NCBI RefSeq assembly: GCF_001424405.1
Contig: NZ_LMPS01000007.1
Coordinates: forward strand, 124,268-188,267
Direction of reading: 5' to 3'
DNA: 64,000 bases
Source: Dyadobacter sp. Leaf189
GTDB lineage: Bacteria; Bacteroidota; Bacteroidia; Cytophagales; Spirosomataceae
Shown: in pieces, positions 51,759 through 60,245 of the stretch
How the letters are laid out: the number at the start of each line of letters is the position of its first letter
How positions within the stretch are numbered: the first letter of the stretch is position 1
The notes under the pieces: model-generated
Told to the model about the DNA's origin: nothing
Databases searched by the model: none
The model's input: the letters and a program-made list of their open reading frames with translations, nothing else
Position numbers and translations under genes: made by a program

Positions 51759-52829
51759 TTATAATCTTTTCAAAAGTTCAACTCCTGCCGCCTGCGTATT
51801 CAGGATTTTGTCTGCTGCGGTAGTTGAATCAGCAATATCTTTGGTCCTGAACCCGTCTTTAAGCAACTGGTCCACAGCCGCAATGATCGAATCCGATTCT
51901 TCTTTCAACCCGAAAGAGATATCCAGGAGCAATGCTGCTGACAATACGGATGCAAGCGGATTGGCAATTCCTTTACCGGTAATGTCATGTGCGGAACCAT
52001 GAATCGGTTCGTAAACACCGGTACTGTCACCAACCGAAGCCGATGCAAGCATACCCATTGAACCCGCAATCTGGCTTGCCTCGTCTGTTAGTATATCACC
52101 AAACAAATTGGCAGTTACCACCACGTCGAAACGGCGCGGATCTTTGATAAGCATCATCGCAGCAGAATCCACAAACTGGTGCTCTACTTCGATATCAGGA
52201 TACTCAGGAGCAAGTGCCTGCACAACCTCTCTCCAAAGGCGGCTGGTTTCCAATACGTTCGCTTTATCTACCGAGCAAAGCTTCTTTCTTCTTGTGCGCG
52301 CAGCCTCAAATGCCTTACGGGCAATTCTTTCTACTTCATAGCGGCTGTATTCAGCGATATCATAAGCAGTATCATTGTCGTTTTTACGCCCTTTTTCGCC
52401 AAAATATATATCTCCAGTCAACTCACGGAAGAAGAGAATGTCTGATCCTTTTAGAATTTCAGGCTTAATGGAAGACGCGCCCAGCAGCTCGTCAAACAAT
52501 TTAATAGGGCGCAAATTGGCGTACAAACCCAGCTCTTTACGCATTTTCAGCAGACCTTGTTCCGGGCGGACTTTGGCTGTCGGATCATTATCATATTTGG
52601 GGTGACCTACTGCGCCGAAAAGGATTGCATCCGAAGCGCGCATTTTGGAAAGTGTTTCGTCAGGAAGCGGGTTACCTGTCGCTTCAATTGCAGCGTGGCC
52701 CATTAATGCTTCGTCGTAAATGAATTCATGCCCAAACTTCTCCGCTATCTTCACCAGGACACTCTTTCCAACCTCAGTAACTTCCTGCCCGATTCCATCA
52801 CCGGGTACAATAAGGATATTTTTTTTCAT
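51759..52829 (-). CDS. leuB: 3-isopropylmalate dehydrogenase LeuB
   Basis: NAD-dependent oxidative decarboxylase of leucine synthesis; the same enzyme usually serves the citramalate route to 2-oxobutyrate. The 356-residue protein has ILIVPGDGIGQEVT, the substrate site LLKMRKELGLYANLRPI, FFRELTGDIYFGEKGR, and GDILTDEASQIAGSMGMLASAS followed by PIHGSAHDITGKGIANP (NAD site). It is separated from cimA by the mntA-hepT module. Confidence 0.94.
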   Translation of the reverse strand: MKKNILIVPGDGIGQEVTEVGKSVLVKIAEKFGHEFIYDEALMGHAAIEATGNPLPDETLSKMRASDAILFGAVGHPKYDNDPTAKVRPEQGLLKMRKELGLYANLRPIKLFDELLGASSIKPEILKGSDILFFRELTGDIYFGEKGRKNDNDTAYDIAEYSRYEVERIARKAFEAARTRRKKLCSVDKANVLETSRLWREVVQALAPEYPDIEVEHQFVDSAAMMLIKDPRRFDVVVTANLFGDILTDEASQIAGSMGMLASASVGDSTGVYEPIHGSAHDITGKGIANPLASVLSAALLLDISFGLKEESDSIIAAVDQLLKDGFRTKDIADSTTAADKILNTQAAGVELLKRL

Positions 52830-52848
52830 TAAAGTATTTAATTGATAA

Positions 52849-53181
52849 TCAGTATAATATTGGATTTAATTTTGAAAGAAGCTGTGGAAGGTCTTCCTGA
52901 ACAGTCGCAAAAATACTAGCAGGTGAAATCCCGAAATATTCGTGGATCAGCTTATTACGCATTAATTTCATCAGTCTCCATTCGACTGCGGGATGTTCTT
53001 TTTTAAACTGTTCAGAAACCTTTGAAGCCGCCTCACCTATTATTTCAAATCGCCTGTAAACAGCATCTTGTAATAGTAAGCTTCCTTCAAAATCCTGTTC
53101 AGTTTTGCCTTCTAAATGCTCCTGTATTATTTGTATGGATTGAATTATATCTTCAATATATACTTTGTCATCACGAATCAT
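52849..53181 (-). CDS. hepT: HepT-like toxin (DUF86)
   Basis: A 110-residue HEPN-family protein. HepT toxins carry R-x4-6-H; here R75-NKLI-H80-E-Y82 matches RX4HXY, where the tyrosine is the AMPylation site for MntA in known systems. Its ATG overlaps the mntA stop as ATGA. The module sits inside the leu locus between cimA and leuB, on the same strand. Confidence 0.87.
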   Translation of the reverse strand: MIRDDKVYIEDIIQSIQIIQEHLEGKTEQDFEGSLLLQDAVYRRFEIIGEAASKVSEQFKKEHPAVEWRLMKLMRNKLIHEYFGISPASIFATVQEDLPQLLSKLNPILY

Positions 53182-53456
53182 ATCAGTTGGACGACATGTT
53201 GGAAAACATGCTGCCTGATAGAAGGTTTAATAGCTTTGTATTCCACCAGATCTATTTTTCTATTATAAATTGATCCTAATTCGTCTTCAATGCGAAGTAT
53301 ATCAAACATGGTCAGGTTTTCACCTTCGATAAGTAGGTCGATATCACTATCGTCGCGCTCTTCATTTCGCGCGAACGAACCGAATACAGCAGCTTTTACT
53401 ATCTTTTTTTGCAGGAGATAGCTTTTCAGATGATGATATAAACTCGACTTGTCCAT
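53178..53456 (-). CDS. mntA: MntA-like nucleotidyltransferase antitoxin
   Basis: A 92-residue minimal nucleotidyltransferase. The motif G26-S27, then 10 residues, then D38-I-D40 (GS-x10-DxD) is the MntA signature; such proteins AMPylate the HepT tyrosine and block its RNase activity. It overlaps hepT in the ATGA manner. It starts 17 bases after the cimA stop, so it probably rides on the leu transcript. Confidence 0.87.
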   Translation of the reverse strand: MDKSSLYHHLKSYLLQKKIVKAAVFGSFARNEERDDSDIDLLIEGENLTMFDILRIEDELGSIYNRKIDLVEYKAIKPSIRQHVFQHVVQLI

Positions 53457-53473
53457 ACTTCAAATCTACGCAT

Positions 53474-55030
53474 TTAATCCAGAGGAGAAACTAATGGGAC
53501 ATTGACCGGCACACCAAGCAAATTCAGCATTTTCTGAGTAGCCATAATGGCGGAGAATGTCTGGTCAGAATCGAGCCCCCTGGTTTTTACTTCTTTTCCA
53601 TTGATCTCCCAGGTAATGATTGTCTCGCAAAGCGCATCGGTTTTTCCGCCTGGCGGAATGCGTACCGTATAGTCAGTCAGCATTGGTAAGCTGATCCCTT
53701 TTTGGCAATATATCTTTTTTAACGCATTCATAAATGCATCGTACTGCCCGTCTCCCTGCGCATTTTCTTCAAAAACCTCTTCTCCAAACTTGATTTGCAG
53801 TGTTGCCGAAGGTTTCAGGTTTTTCGAATGCGTGAGAACATAATTCACAATCACTACTTTCTCTTCAATCGCATTGCTGTCGAGGATATCAGAAATGATG
53901 TAGGGCAAATCCTCCGGTGTTACCGCCTCTTTCCTGTCGCCAAGCTCGATAATCCGCTGAGTTACTTTTTTAAGATCAGCGTCGGAAAGTGTAATGCCCA
54001 GGTCACGCAGATTGTTTTCGATGTTCGCCTTACCAGAGGTTTTTCCCAAAGCATACAGCCGCTGGCGACCGAATCTCTCGGGCATTAACTTGCTGAAATA
54101 CAAGTTGTTCTTTTTATCTCCGTCAGCGTGAATCCCCGCAGTTTGGGTAAAAACACTTTCACCGACTATCGGCTTGTTGGAAGGAATGCGGATCCCTGAG
54201 AAGGTTTCGACAATCTTACTTATTGTATAAAGCGACCTTTCATTTACCGAAGTTTTGTATTCCGGCATCAAATCATTCAAAACAGCAATGGTACTTGCAA
54301 GAGGCGCATTGCCGGTGCGTTCTCCCATTCCATTCACAGTTAAATGCAACCCGTGAGCGCCTGCGCGCAGTGCCTCCATTACGTTGGCGATACTCAGGTC
54401 ATAATCATTATGTGCATGGAATTCAAAGTGCTGCTTTGGATAGCGATCGACGATTTGTTTAACAAAATTGTACGATTCAGCAGGCGTGAGAATGCCCAGC
54501 GTATCGGGTAGCAAAATCCGCCTGACAGGCTGTGTGGAAAGGAAATCCAGCGATTGGAAAACGTATTCTGGAGAACTTCGCATTCCGTTACTCCAGTCTT
54601 CCAGGTACACATTGCATTCAATGCCCTTTGATTCGGCAAGCTCAATGACGGCCCTGATATCTTCAAAATGAGCGGCAGGTGATTTTTTGAGCTGGTGGGT
54701 TAAATGGTTGAGCGAACCTTTGGTAAGAAGGTTCATCACCTTCGCGCCGGCTTGCAGCATCCAGTTGATAGAAGCGTCGCCATCGACAAAAGTGAGTACT
54801 TCTATTTTGTCAAGAAAACCGTGTGCCTTCGCCCAGTTTGTGATCTGTTTGACTGCCTGAAATTCCCCCTCAGACACGCGTGCCGAGGCGATTTCAATGC
54901 GATCGACCTTTACTTCCTGAAGTAGGACCTGGGCAATGGTCAGCTTTTCTGACGCAGAAAACGACACGCCGCTGGTTTGCTCACCATCGCGCAGTGTCGT
55001 ATCCATTATTTCTATGTAGCGACTATCCAT
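53474..55030 (-). CDS. cimA: Citramalate synthase-like enzyme with LeuA regulatory domain
   Basis: A 518-residue synthase of the isopropylmalate/citramalate family. The catalytic barrel has DTTLRDGEQTSGVSF, NVYLEDWSNGMRSS and EFHAHNDYDLS; a C-terminal LeuA_dimer allosteric domain follows (about 395-515, ending RIPPGGKTDALCETIITW). The sequence strongly resembles Leptospira CimA as I remember it, including KVMNLLTKGSLNHL and VDRIEIASARVS, so it probably makes (R)-citramalate from pyruvate and acetyl-CoA for isoleucine synthesis. Isopropylmalate synthase is the alternative. A structured repeat lies just before its start codon. Confidence 0.75.
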   Translation of the reverse strand: MDSRYIEIMDTTLRDGEQTSGVSFSASEKLTIAQVLLQEVKVDRIEIASARVSEGEFQAVKQITNWAKAHGFLDKIEVLTFVDGDASINWMLQAGAKVMNLLTKGSLNHLTHQLKKSPAAHFEDIRAVIELAESKGIECNVYLEDWSNGMRSSPEYVFQSLDFLSTQPVRRILLPDTLGILTPAESYNFVKQIVDRYPKQHFEFHAHNDYDLSIANVMEALRAGAHGLHLTVNGMGERTGNAPLASTIAVLNDLMPEYKTSVNERSLYTISKIVETFSGIRIPSNKPIVGESVFTQTAGIHADGDKKNNLYFSKLMPERFGRQRLYALGKTSGKANIENNLRDLGITLSDADLKKVTQRIIELGDRKEAVTPEDLPYIISDILDSNAIEEKVVIVNYVLTHSKNLKPSATLQIKFGEEVFEENAQGDGQYDAFMNALKKIYCQKGISLPMLTDYTVRIPPGGKTDALCETIITWEINGKEVKTRGLDSDQTFSAIMATQKMLNLLGVPVNVPLVSPLD

Positions 55031-55034
55031 ATTT

Positions 55035-55106
55035 GGCTGTCGGCATTCGGCCGTCAGCTATCGGCCAATCAAAAGTATGATAGCCGAAAGCCGAAAGCTG
55101 ATAGCC
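55035..55106 (-). repeat. Large imperfect inverted repeat between leuD and cimA
   Basis: Arms 55035-55062 and 55079-55106 (28 bases each, four mismatches and two G-U pairs) around a 16-base loop. In the minus direction it begins right after the leuD stop and ends four bases before the cimA ATG. The cimA-side arm is the GCCGACAGC element also found before hemB (34951-34981). Confidence 0.75.
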
Positions 55107-55108
55107 CG

Positions 55109-55705
55109 TTAATACATTCTTTCGAGCTCAAAACCTCTGATTTCTTCCTTCATAGCCTGCAGATAATCAATATCGTCGAAGCCATTCGTCAGATTATGTT
55201 TTTTGTAGCCGTTTATGTCAAAGGATTCCTGTTCTCCGGTTGCGACGATCGTGATCGTTTGTTCAGGAAGGTTAACTTCCAGTTCAGCTTTTGGATCGGC
55301 TTCGATTGCAAGGAAGATTTTGTTTAAAAAGCCTTCACTTACCTGAACTGGCAAAATGCCGATGTTTAGTGAATTACCTTTGAAAATATCAGCGAAAAAG
55401 CTGGATACTATGCAACGGAACCCGTAATCGTAAATCGCCCAGGCAGCATGTTCGCGGCTGGATCCGCTTCCGAAGTTACGTCCGCCAACCAGGATTTTTC
55501 CTGAGTAAATTGGGTTGTTGAGGATAAAGTCTTCTTTTGGCGTATCATCGCCATTGTACCGCCAGTCGCGGAAAAGGTTATCGCCAAATCCCTCTCTTTT
55601 CGTCGCTTTCAAAAAGCGCGCAGGGATAATCTGGTCGGTATCAACGTTCTCAATCGGCAGGGGAACTGCGGAGCTTCTCAGTATGGTAAATTTGTCGTAA
55701 GCCAT
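55109..55705 (-). CDS. leuD: 3-isopropylmalate dehydratase small subunit LeuD
   Basis: Small subunit of the aconitase-like isomerase for isopropylmalate, also usable for citramalate. The 198-residue protein has VDTDQIIPARFLKATKREG and GGRNFGSGSSREHAAWAI, both hallmark LeuD segments. It is separated from leuC by a GxxExxY gene, an unusual interruption because the two subunits act as a heterodimer. Confidence 0.94.
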   Translation of the reverse strand: MAYDKFTILRSSAVPLPIENVDTDQIIPARFLKATKREGFGDNLFRDWRYNGDDTPKEDFILNNPIYSGKILVGGRNFGSGSSREHAAWAIYDYGFRCIVSSFFADIFKGNSLNIGILPVQVSEGFLNKIFLAIEADPKAELEVNLPEQTITIVATGEQESFDINGYKKHNLTNGFDDIDYLQAMKEEIRGFELERMY

Positions 55706-55765
55706 TTTATTATATGCTGTTGTCTTATCAGTACTTCAGCTATTAAGTTTTCGATTTGATTTTAT

Positions 55766-56217
55766 GACACAGAGTTTAGAAGAGAGAATGGAGAGCCACG
55801 GAGGTTTATTTTACGAATCTTTTTAGTCCGTTTTTTAAGATCAGAACATAGAAGTTGATGAGTAGTCCAATTTTCTTTTCCGCGAATTTCATATAAGTCA
55901 AGATCTGGGCTTCGTGAATTGGATTAAGTGTTTCGACACTTTTTAATTCAACTACCACTGTATTCTCGACTACAAAGTCCATTCGATAGCCATATTCCAA
56001 ATACACTTCTTTATAATGAACAGGTACTGGTTTCTGCCTTTCGAAAAACAACCCAGCCCTCTTTAACTCGTAAGCCAGGCATTCTTCATAAGCAGATTCC
56101 AACAACCCTGGCCCAAGCTCGCGATGGATCTCGATGCAACAGCCAATAATCTTTCCCGTCACATCACTTAACTCCATTCTCCGTGGTTCTCCTTTTAAAA
56201 CTCAGTGCGTCTCCGTG
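55766..56217. repeat. GxxExxY gene module flanked by inverted repeats
   Basis: GGAGAGCCACGGAG (55790-55803) and CTCCGTGGTTCTCC (56179-56192) are inverted copies matching at 13 of 14 positions. Similarity continues outward (AAACTCNGTG on both sides). The repeats flank the GxxExxY gene closely, so gene plus repeats may form one inserted unit between leuC and leuD. No transposase is present. Confidence 0.6.
55806..56177 (-). CDS. GxxExxY protein (PD-(D/E)XK-like)
   Basis: A 123-residue protein named for the motif G24-LL-E27-SA-Y30. A nuclease-like core D67-x9-E77-x-K79 (RMDFVVENTVVVELK) fits the PD-(D/E)XK fold, and the helix YMKFAEKKIGLLINF follows. The function of the family is unproven. It lies between leuC and leuD on the same strand, flanked by inverted repeats. 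Confidence 0.82.
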   Translation of the reverse strand: MELSDVTGKIIGCCIEIHRELGPGLLESAYEECLAYELKRAGLFFERQKPVPVHYKEVYLEYGYRMDFVVENTVVVELKSVETLNPIHEAQILTYMKFAEKKIGLLINFYVLILKNGLKRFVK

Positions 56218-56226
56218 TAATTCCTT

Positions 56227-57633
56227 TCATTGCATCAACTCCCGAGGATCCGTAACGACCCCCATCACCGCCGCCGCAGCAGCCACGAGTGGGCTGGCGA
56301 GTAAGGTACGGGCTCCCGGTCCCTGACGGCCTTCGAAGTTTCTGTTGGAAGTACTTACTGCGTATTTTCCTGCAGGTATCTTGTCATCGTTCATCGCCAG
56401 ACAAGCTGAGCAGCCAGGCTGACGGAGTTCAAAACCCGCATCAGTCAGAATATCCAGGATACCTTCTTCTTTGATCTGAGATTCAACGATATGTGAACCT
56501 GGCACAATCCAGGCGGTAACATTATCAGCCTTTTTACGTCCTTTTACGATAGAGGCAAATGCACGAAAATCTTCAATGCGGCCATTCGTACAGCTGCCGA
56601 TGAATACGTAATCAATTTTCTTGCCGATCATCGATTCATTTTCATGGAAGCCCATGTAATTCAATGACTTGTCGAAAGTTGCTTTGCCGCCTTCCACCTG
56701 ATCAGCAGTCGGGATTGTTTTGGAAATACCTTGTCCCATTCCAGGGTTGGTACCATATGTGATCATCGGCTCAATTTCCGACGCACTAAAAGTATATTCT
56801 TTATCAAAAACAGCGTCCGCATCAGTTTTGAGCGTTTTCCAATACGCCAGCGCTTTGTCCCATTTCTCGCCTTTTGGTGCCTGCTCACGACCTTCGATAT
56901 AATCAAAAGTTGTCTGGTCAGGAGCGATCATACCGCCGCGCGCACCCATTTCGATGCTCATGTTGCAAACGGTCATGCGACCTTCCATACTCATGTTTTC
57001 AAAGACATCACCTGCATACTCCACGAAATAGCCCGTAGCGCCAGCAGTTGTCAATTTTGAAATAATAAACAGGGTAACATCTTTCGGGGTAACTCCCTTG
57101 CCCAAAGTTCCATTTACGTTTACACGCATTTTCTTTGGCTTAGGCTGCATAATGCATTGCGAAGAAAGTACCATTTCTACTTCGGAAGTACCAATTCCAA
57201 AAGCAATGGCGCCAAACGCACCGTGGGTTGAGGTATGCGAATCGCCACAAACAATCGTCATTCCCGGCAGTGTAATCCCGTTTTCCGGACCAACTACGTG
57301 TACAATACCGTTTCGTGCATTGCCTAATCCCCAGTGAGAAATGCCATATTTGGCAGAGTTCGTTTCGAGTGCTTTCAACTGGTTTGCAGAAAGCGGATCG
57401 GCAACTGGAAGATGCTGGTTGATCGTCGGGGTATTATGGTCTGCTGTCGCAAACGTGCGCTCAGGATACATAACACCGATATTTCGGGTTTCGAGTCCGA
57501 GAAATGCAACCGGGCTGGTTACTTCGTGGATAAAGTGACGGTCGATGAAAAATACATCCGGGCCATCTTCGATTTTGCGGACAACGTGTGCATCCCACAC
57601 TTTGTCAAACAAGGTAGTTGCTTGGTTACTCAT
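56227..57633 (-). CDS. leuC: 3-isopropylmalate dehydratase large subunit LeuC
   Basis: Iron-sulfur large subunit of the isomerase, 468 residues. The [4Fe-4S] cluster cysteines are in FIGSCTNGRIEDF and QPGCSACLAMN; other hallmarks are CGDSHTSTHGAFGAIAFGIGTSEVE and FEGRQGPGARTLLASP. It should pair with LeuD encoded downstream past the GxxExxY gene. The region before its start (57634-58003) is unusually long for this locus. Confidence 0.95.
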   Translation of the reverse strand: MSNQATTLFDKVWDAHVVRKIEDGPDVFFIDRHFIHEVTSPVAFLGLETRNIGVMYPERTFATADHNTPTINQHLPVADPLSANQLKALETNSAKYGISHWGLGNARNGIVHVVGPENGITLPGMTIVCGDSHTSTHGAFGAIAFGIGTSEVEMVLSSQCIMQPKPKKMRVNVNGTLGKGVTPKDVTLFIISKLTTAGATGYFVEYAGDVFENMSMEGRMTVCNMSIEMGARGGMIAPDQTTFDYIEGREQAPKGEKWDKALAYWKTLKTDADAVFDKEYTFSASEIEPMITYGTNPGMGQGISKTIPTADQVEGGKATFDKSLNYMGFHENESMIGKKIDYVFIGSCTNGRIEDFRAFASIVKGRKKADNVTAWIVPGSHIVESQIKEEGILDILTDAGFELRQPGCSACLAMNDDKIPAGKYAVSTSNRNFEGRQGPGARTLLASPLVAAAAAVMGVVTDPRELMQ

Positions 57634-58003
57634 TTTGATAGATTGAAATTTCGCCTATTCAACACTGGCATTAAAGAACAAACTATGGTCGTAGCCACTT
57701 CTTTAAGGGAGAATTGATATTACAAATTACCACATATTCAAACGAATAATGATAACGGTAAAGGGTCAAAAAGTAATGATTTTAGTTTGAAGGCGCGATT
57801 TGAGCGGAAATCTTTATTTGCTTACCTTGCAGAACATGTACCGGTAAATTATCCTGTCTGGAAAAAGGGATATTTCCAGCTTCAAGAAGGCAATTACTGC
57901 TTGTTCCTAAGCTTTTGACGGATATACATGCAGAGTTTCAATGGTGTGTAAGTTCAGTTAAAACATATATAATAAAATTGATTGAGATCGGCGAGGGCTC
58001 AAA
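57634..58003. other. 370-base gap with no recognised gene
   Basis: AT-rich region between the AraC gene stop and the leuC start. I see no ORF with a recognisable domain, no tRNA and no TAnnTTTG match on the leuC strand. A weak hairpin CTGGAAA / TTTCCAG lies at 57858-57879. It could hold a leuC promoter or leader that I cannot identify. Confidence 0.4.
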
Positions 58004-58852
58004 TCATCCCTGCTTCTTCGGAGTTACCCCGTATTTCTCCTTGTAGGTCTTTATAAAATGGGAAACGCTTTCGTAACCAATTTCCGTACTGATTTCAGAG
58101 ACATTCTTTGTACTGTTTCGCAGCAGGAAATCTGCGTAATCCAAACGCTTATTTTTAAGCCAAAGCGCGGGAGAGGTATGGAATTCATCCTGGAAATCGC
58201 GTTTGAAAGCCGAAAGACTTCTTCCCGATAGCCGGGCAAGTTCGTCTAAAGTCAGTGGTTTGAGATAGTAACTGTTCATCAGAAATGGCAGATCAACCTT
58301 CTCGCCTTTGTATAAACTGTACAAAATCGCCCTCAACTGCCTGGAATGATCCAGTTCAAGCAAATGCAAAAGCAACTCCTGAAATTTAAGTCTGAGGAAA
58401 TGATTTTTTAACTCTGTACGTGAACGGAAATAGGGAAAAACAGACTGAATGAACTTCTCAAAGTTTTCATCTGACTTCAACAGCAGAATGGGATTTTCAA
58501 AAACGGTTTTTTGCTCCTGACTATCAAACAGCTCGGGATGTAAACCCACAAATTCTTTCAACAATTTCTCGTCAAAAAAGAAAACCAGGCTCTTGTAAGA
58601 CTCATTAATAGACTCGGACATTAAATAAAAACCTCGCTGTACAAACAGGATATCCCCTTTTTCAACATGAACTTCCTGGCTCGGGCTAGTGAATTTTTTC
58701 TCCCCTTCCAGGACTACAATCACGGCGTGCTCCTCGAAGAACACGTCGTATTTGGACGGATATACTTCATTGCGGTAAGCAACAAAAGTCATATCCTGAA
58801 TTTTCAGGGACTCAAATTCGGAGGAACTGATATCAGAAGGAACGCGGAGCAT
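58004..58852 (-). CDS. AraC family transcriptional regulator
   Basis: A 282-residue regulator with an N-terminal cupin-like sensing part (EEHAVIVVLEGEKKF, VEKGDILFVQRG) and a C-terminal double helix-turn-helix (LTLDELARLSGRSLSAFKRD and VSEISTEIGYESVSHFIKTY). It begins two bases after the ilvA stop, so it is co-transcribed with the isoleucine genes. It may control this locus, or may be a later insertion using the transcript. Confidence 0.88.
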   Translation of the reverse strand: MLRVPSDISSSEFESLKIQDMTFVAYRNEVYPSKYDVFFEEHAVIVVLEGEKKFTSPSQEVHVEKGDILFVQRGFYLMSESINESYKSLVFFFDEKLLKEFVGLHPELFDSQEQKTVFENPILLLKSDENFEKFIQSVFPYFRSRTELKNHFLRLKFQELLLHLLELDHSRQLRAILYSLYKGEKVDLPFLMNSYYLKPLTLDELARLSGRSLSAFKRDFQDEFHTSPALWLKNKRLDYADFLLRNSTKNVSEISTEIGYESVSHFIKTYKEKYGVTPKKQG

Positions 58853-58854
58853 AT

Positions 58855-60111
58855 CTAAACCATAAACTGAAACAAATCCGGCTGATCATTGAGGTATTCG
58901 TACACAACCCTGTTCGCGTCCATTCGTTCGATGAGCGGCGCAAAATCTTCGCGGTTCTTCAATTCAATTCCTACCAATGCAGGGCCCTGCTCCCGGTTGG
59001 TTTTCTTTACGTACTCAAAACGCGCAATGTCGTCATTGGGTCCTAGGACATTCAAAAATTCACGGAATGCACCGGAACGTTGTGGGAAACGGATGATGAA
59101 GTAATGCTTTAATCCTTCAAACAAAAGTGATCTTTCCTTGATCTCTTCCGTTCGCGTAATATCATTATTGCCGCCGCTGATCAGTAAAACCACATTCTTA
59201 CCTTTTATCTCTTCCCTGATCAGGTCGAGTGCCGCTACGGTCAGTGCGCCCGCAGGCTCAGCTACGATTGCTTCCTCATTATAAAGCTGCAAAATGGAGG
59301 AGCAAACTTTGCCCTCAGGAATAAGCAGGATTTTGTCCAGGCTATCGCGACATATTTGGAAAGTCAGATCACCTGCCCGACGCACAGCAGCGCCGTCGAC
59401 AAACTTATCAATATGGTCCAAAGTCACGACCTGGCCTTCCTCGATGGACCTTTTCATGGTGGGAGAACCTTCGGGTTCGACGCCGATCAGCTGCGTTTTG
59501 GGAGATAATTGTTTAAAAACAGTCGAAATGCCGGAAGCCAGGCCGCCGCCTCCGATTGCCATTAACAGATAATCTATTTTAAAATCCGCATCCTTGAAAA
59601 TTTCCAGCCCTACGGTCCCCTGGCCTTCAATCACCTGTAAGTCGTCAAATGGATGCACGAAGACTGCATTGTTGGTTGTCTGATAATCTTTGGAAGCGTA
59701 GTAAGCATCATCGTAAGTATCGCCTACCAGGTGAATTTCTATCCATTCTTTACCAAAAAGTCTTACCTGTTTGATCTTCTGTGCGGGCGTTGTAGTAGGC
59801 ATGAAAATCGCGCCTTTTACTTCCATTTTCCGGCAGGCATAAGCAACTCCCTGGGCGTGGTTACCTGCGCTTGCGCACACAATCCCATTCGCCAGCTCAG
59901 CAGCAGACAAGCTTGCCATTTTGTTATATGCACCGCGAATTTTGTATGAGCGTACCGTTTGCAGATCTTCCCGTTTGAGGTAAATATTAGCCTCATACTG
60001 CTCCGACAAATGTGCATTATACAATATTGGTGTGTGATTAATGATCCCGCGCAACCTTTCGGCAGCCAGAAATATATTATCTAGTGTAGGAGTTGAATGC
60101 ACTGTTTCCAT
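58855..60111 (-). CDS. ilvA: Threonine ammonia-lyase IlvA (short form)
   Basis: PLP enzyme that turns threonine into 2-oxobutyrate for isoleucine. I start it at ATG 60109-60111 (418 residues); the open frame to 60204 runs through a REP-like repeat and is not coding. The PLP lysine is K57 in SYKIRGAYNKM, and the PLP phosphate loop is AIGGGGLASG. A single ACT-like regulatory domain lies at the C-terminus (HYFIIRFPQRSGAFREFLNV), as in the Bacillus-type short enzyme. Confidence 0.93.
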   Translation of the reverse strand: METVHSTPTLDNIFLAAERLRGIINHTPILYNAHLSEQYEANIYLKREDLQTVRSYKIRGAYNKMASLSAAELANGIVCASAGNHAQGVAYACRKMEVKGAIFMPTTTPAQKIKQVRLFGKEWIEIHLVGDTYDDAYYASKDYQTTNNAVFVHPFDDLQVIEGQGTVGLEIFKDADFKIDYLLMAIGGGGLASGISTVFKQLSPKTQLIGVEPEGSPTMKRSIEEGQVVTLDHIDKFVDGAAVRRAGDLTFQICRDSLDKILLIPEGKVCSSILQLYNEEAIVAEPAGALTVAALDLIREEIKGKNVVLLISGGNNDITRTEEIKERSLLFEGLKHYFIIRFPQRSGAFREFLNVLGPNDDIARFEYVKKTNREQGPALVGIELKNREDFAPLIERMDANRVVYEYLNDQPDLFQFMV

Positions 60112-60162
60112 TGCTTGTAAAGAAAAAAGCCTTGCAATCGCAAAGCTCTTGTTTTTTCGGTA

Positions 60163-60227
60163 CCGCCGGCTAGAAGCCAACGGTAATTGATCTCGTTTAA
60201 TCAATTGCCGGCGGCTTCAGCCGCCGG
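60163..60227. repeat. REP-like palindrome pair between ilvC and ilvA
   Basis: CCGGCGGCTTCAGCCGCCGG (60208-60227) is a 9+2+9 palindrome related to those at 23188-23249; a degenerate copy sits at 60163-60183. The 24-base spacer holds AATTGAT / ATCAATT arms, so the whole region can fold as one longer structure. Confidence 0.75.
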
Positions 60228-60245
60228 TTCTCGATTGAGTTTTGA

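Noticed and set aside
57634..58003. Degraded gene or riboswitch in the leuC upstream gap
   Set aside because: No frame with family resemblance and no recognisable riboswitch core; only a weak hairpin.
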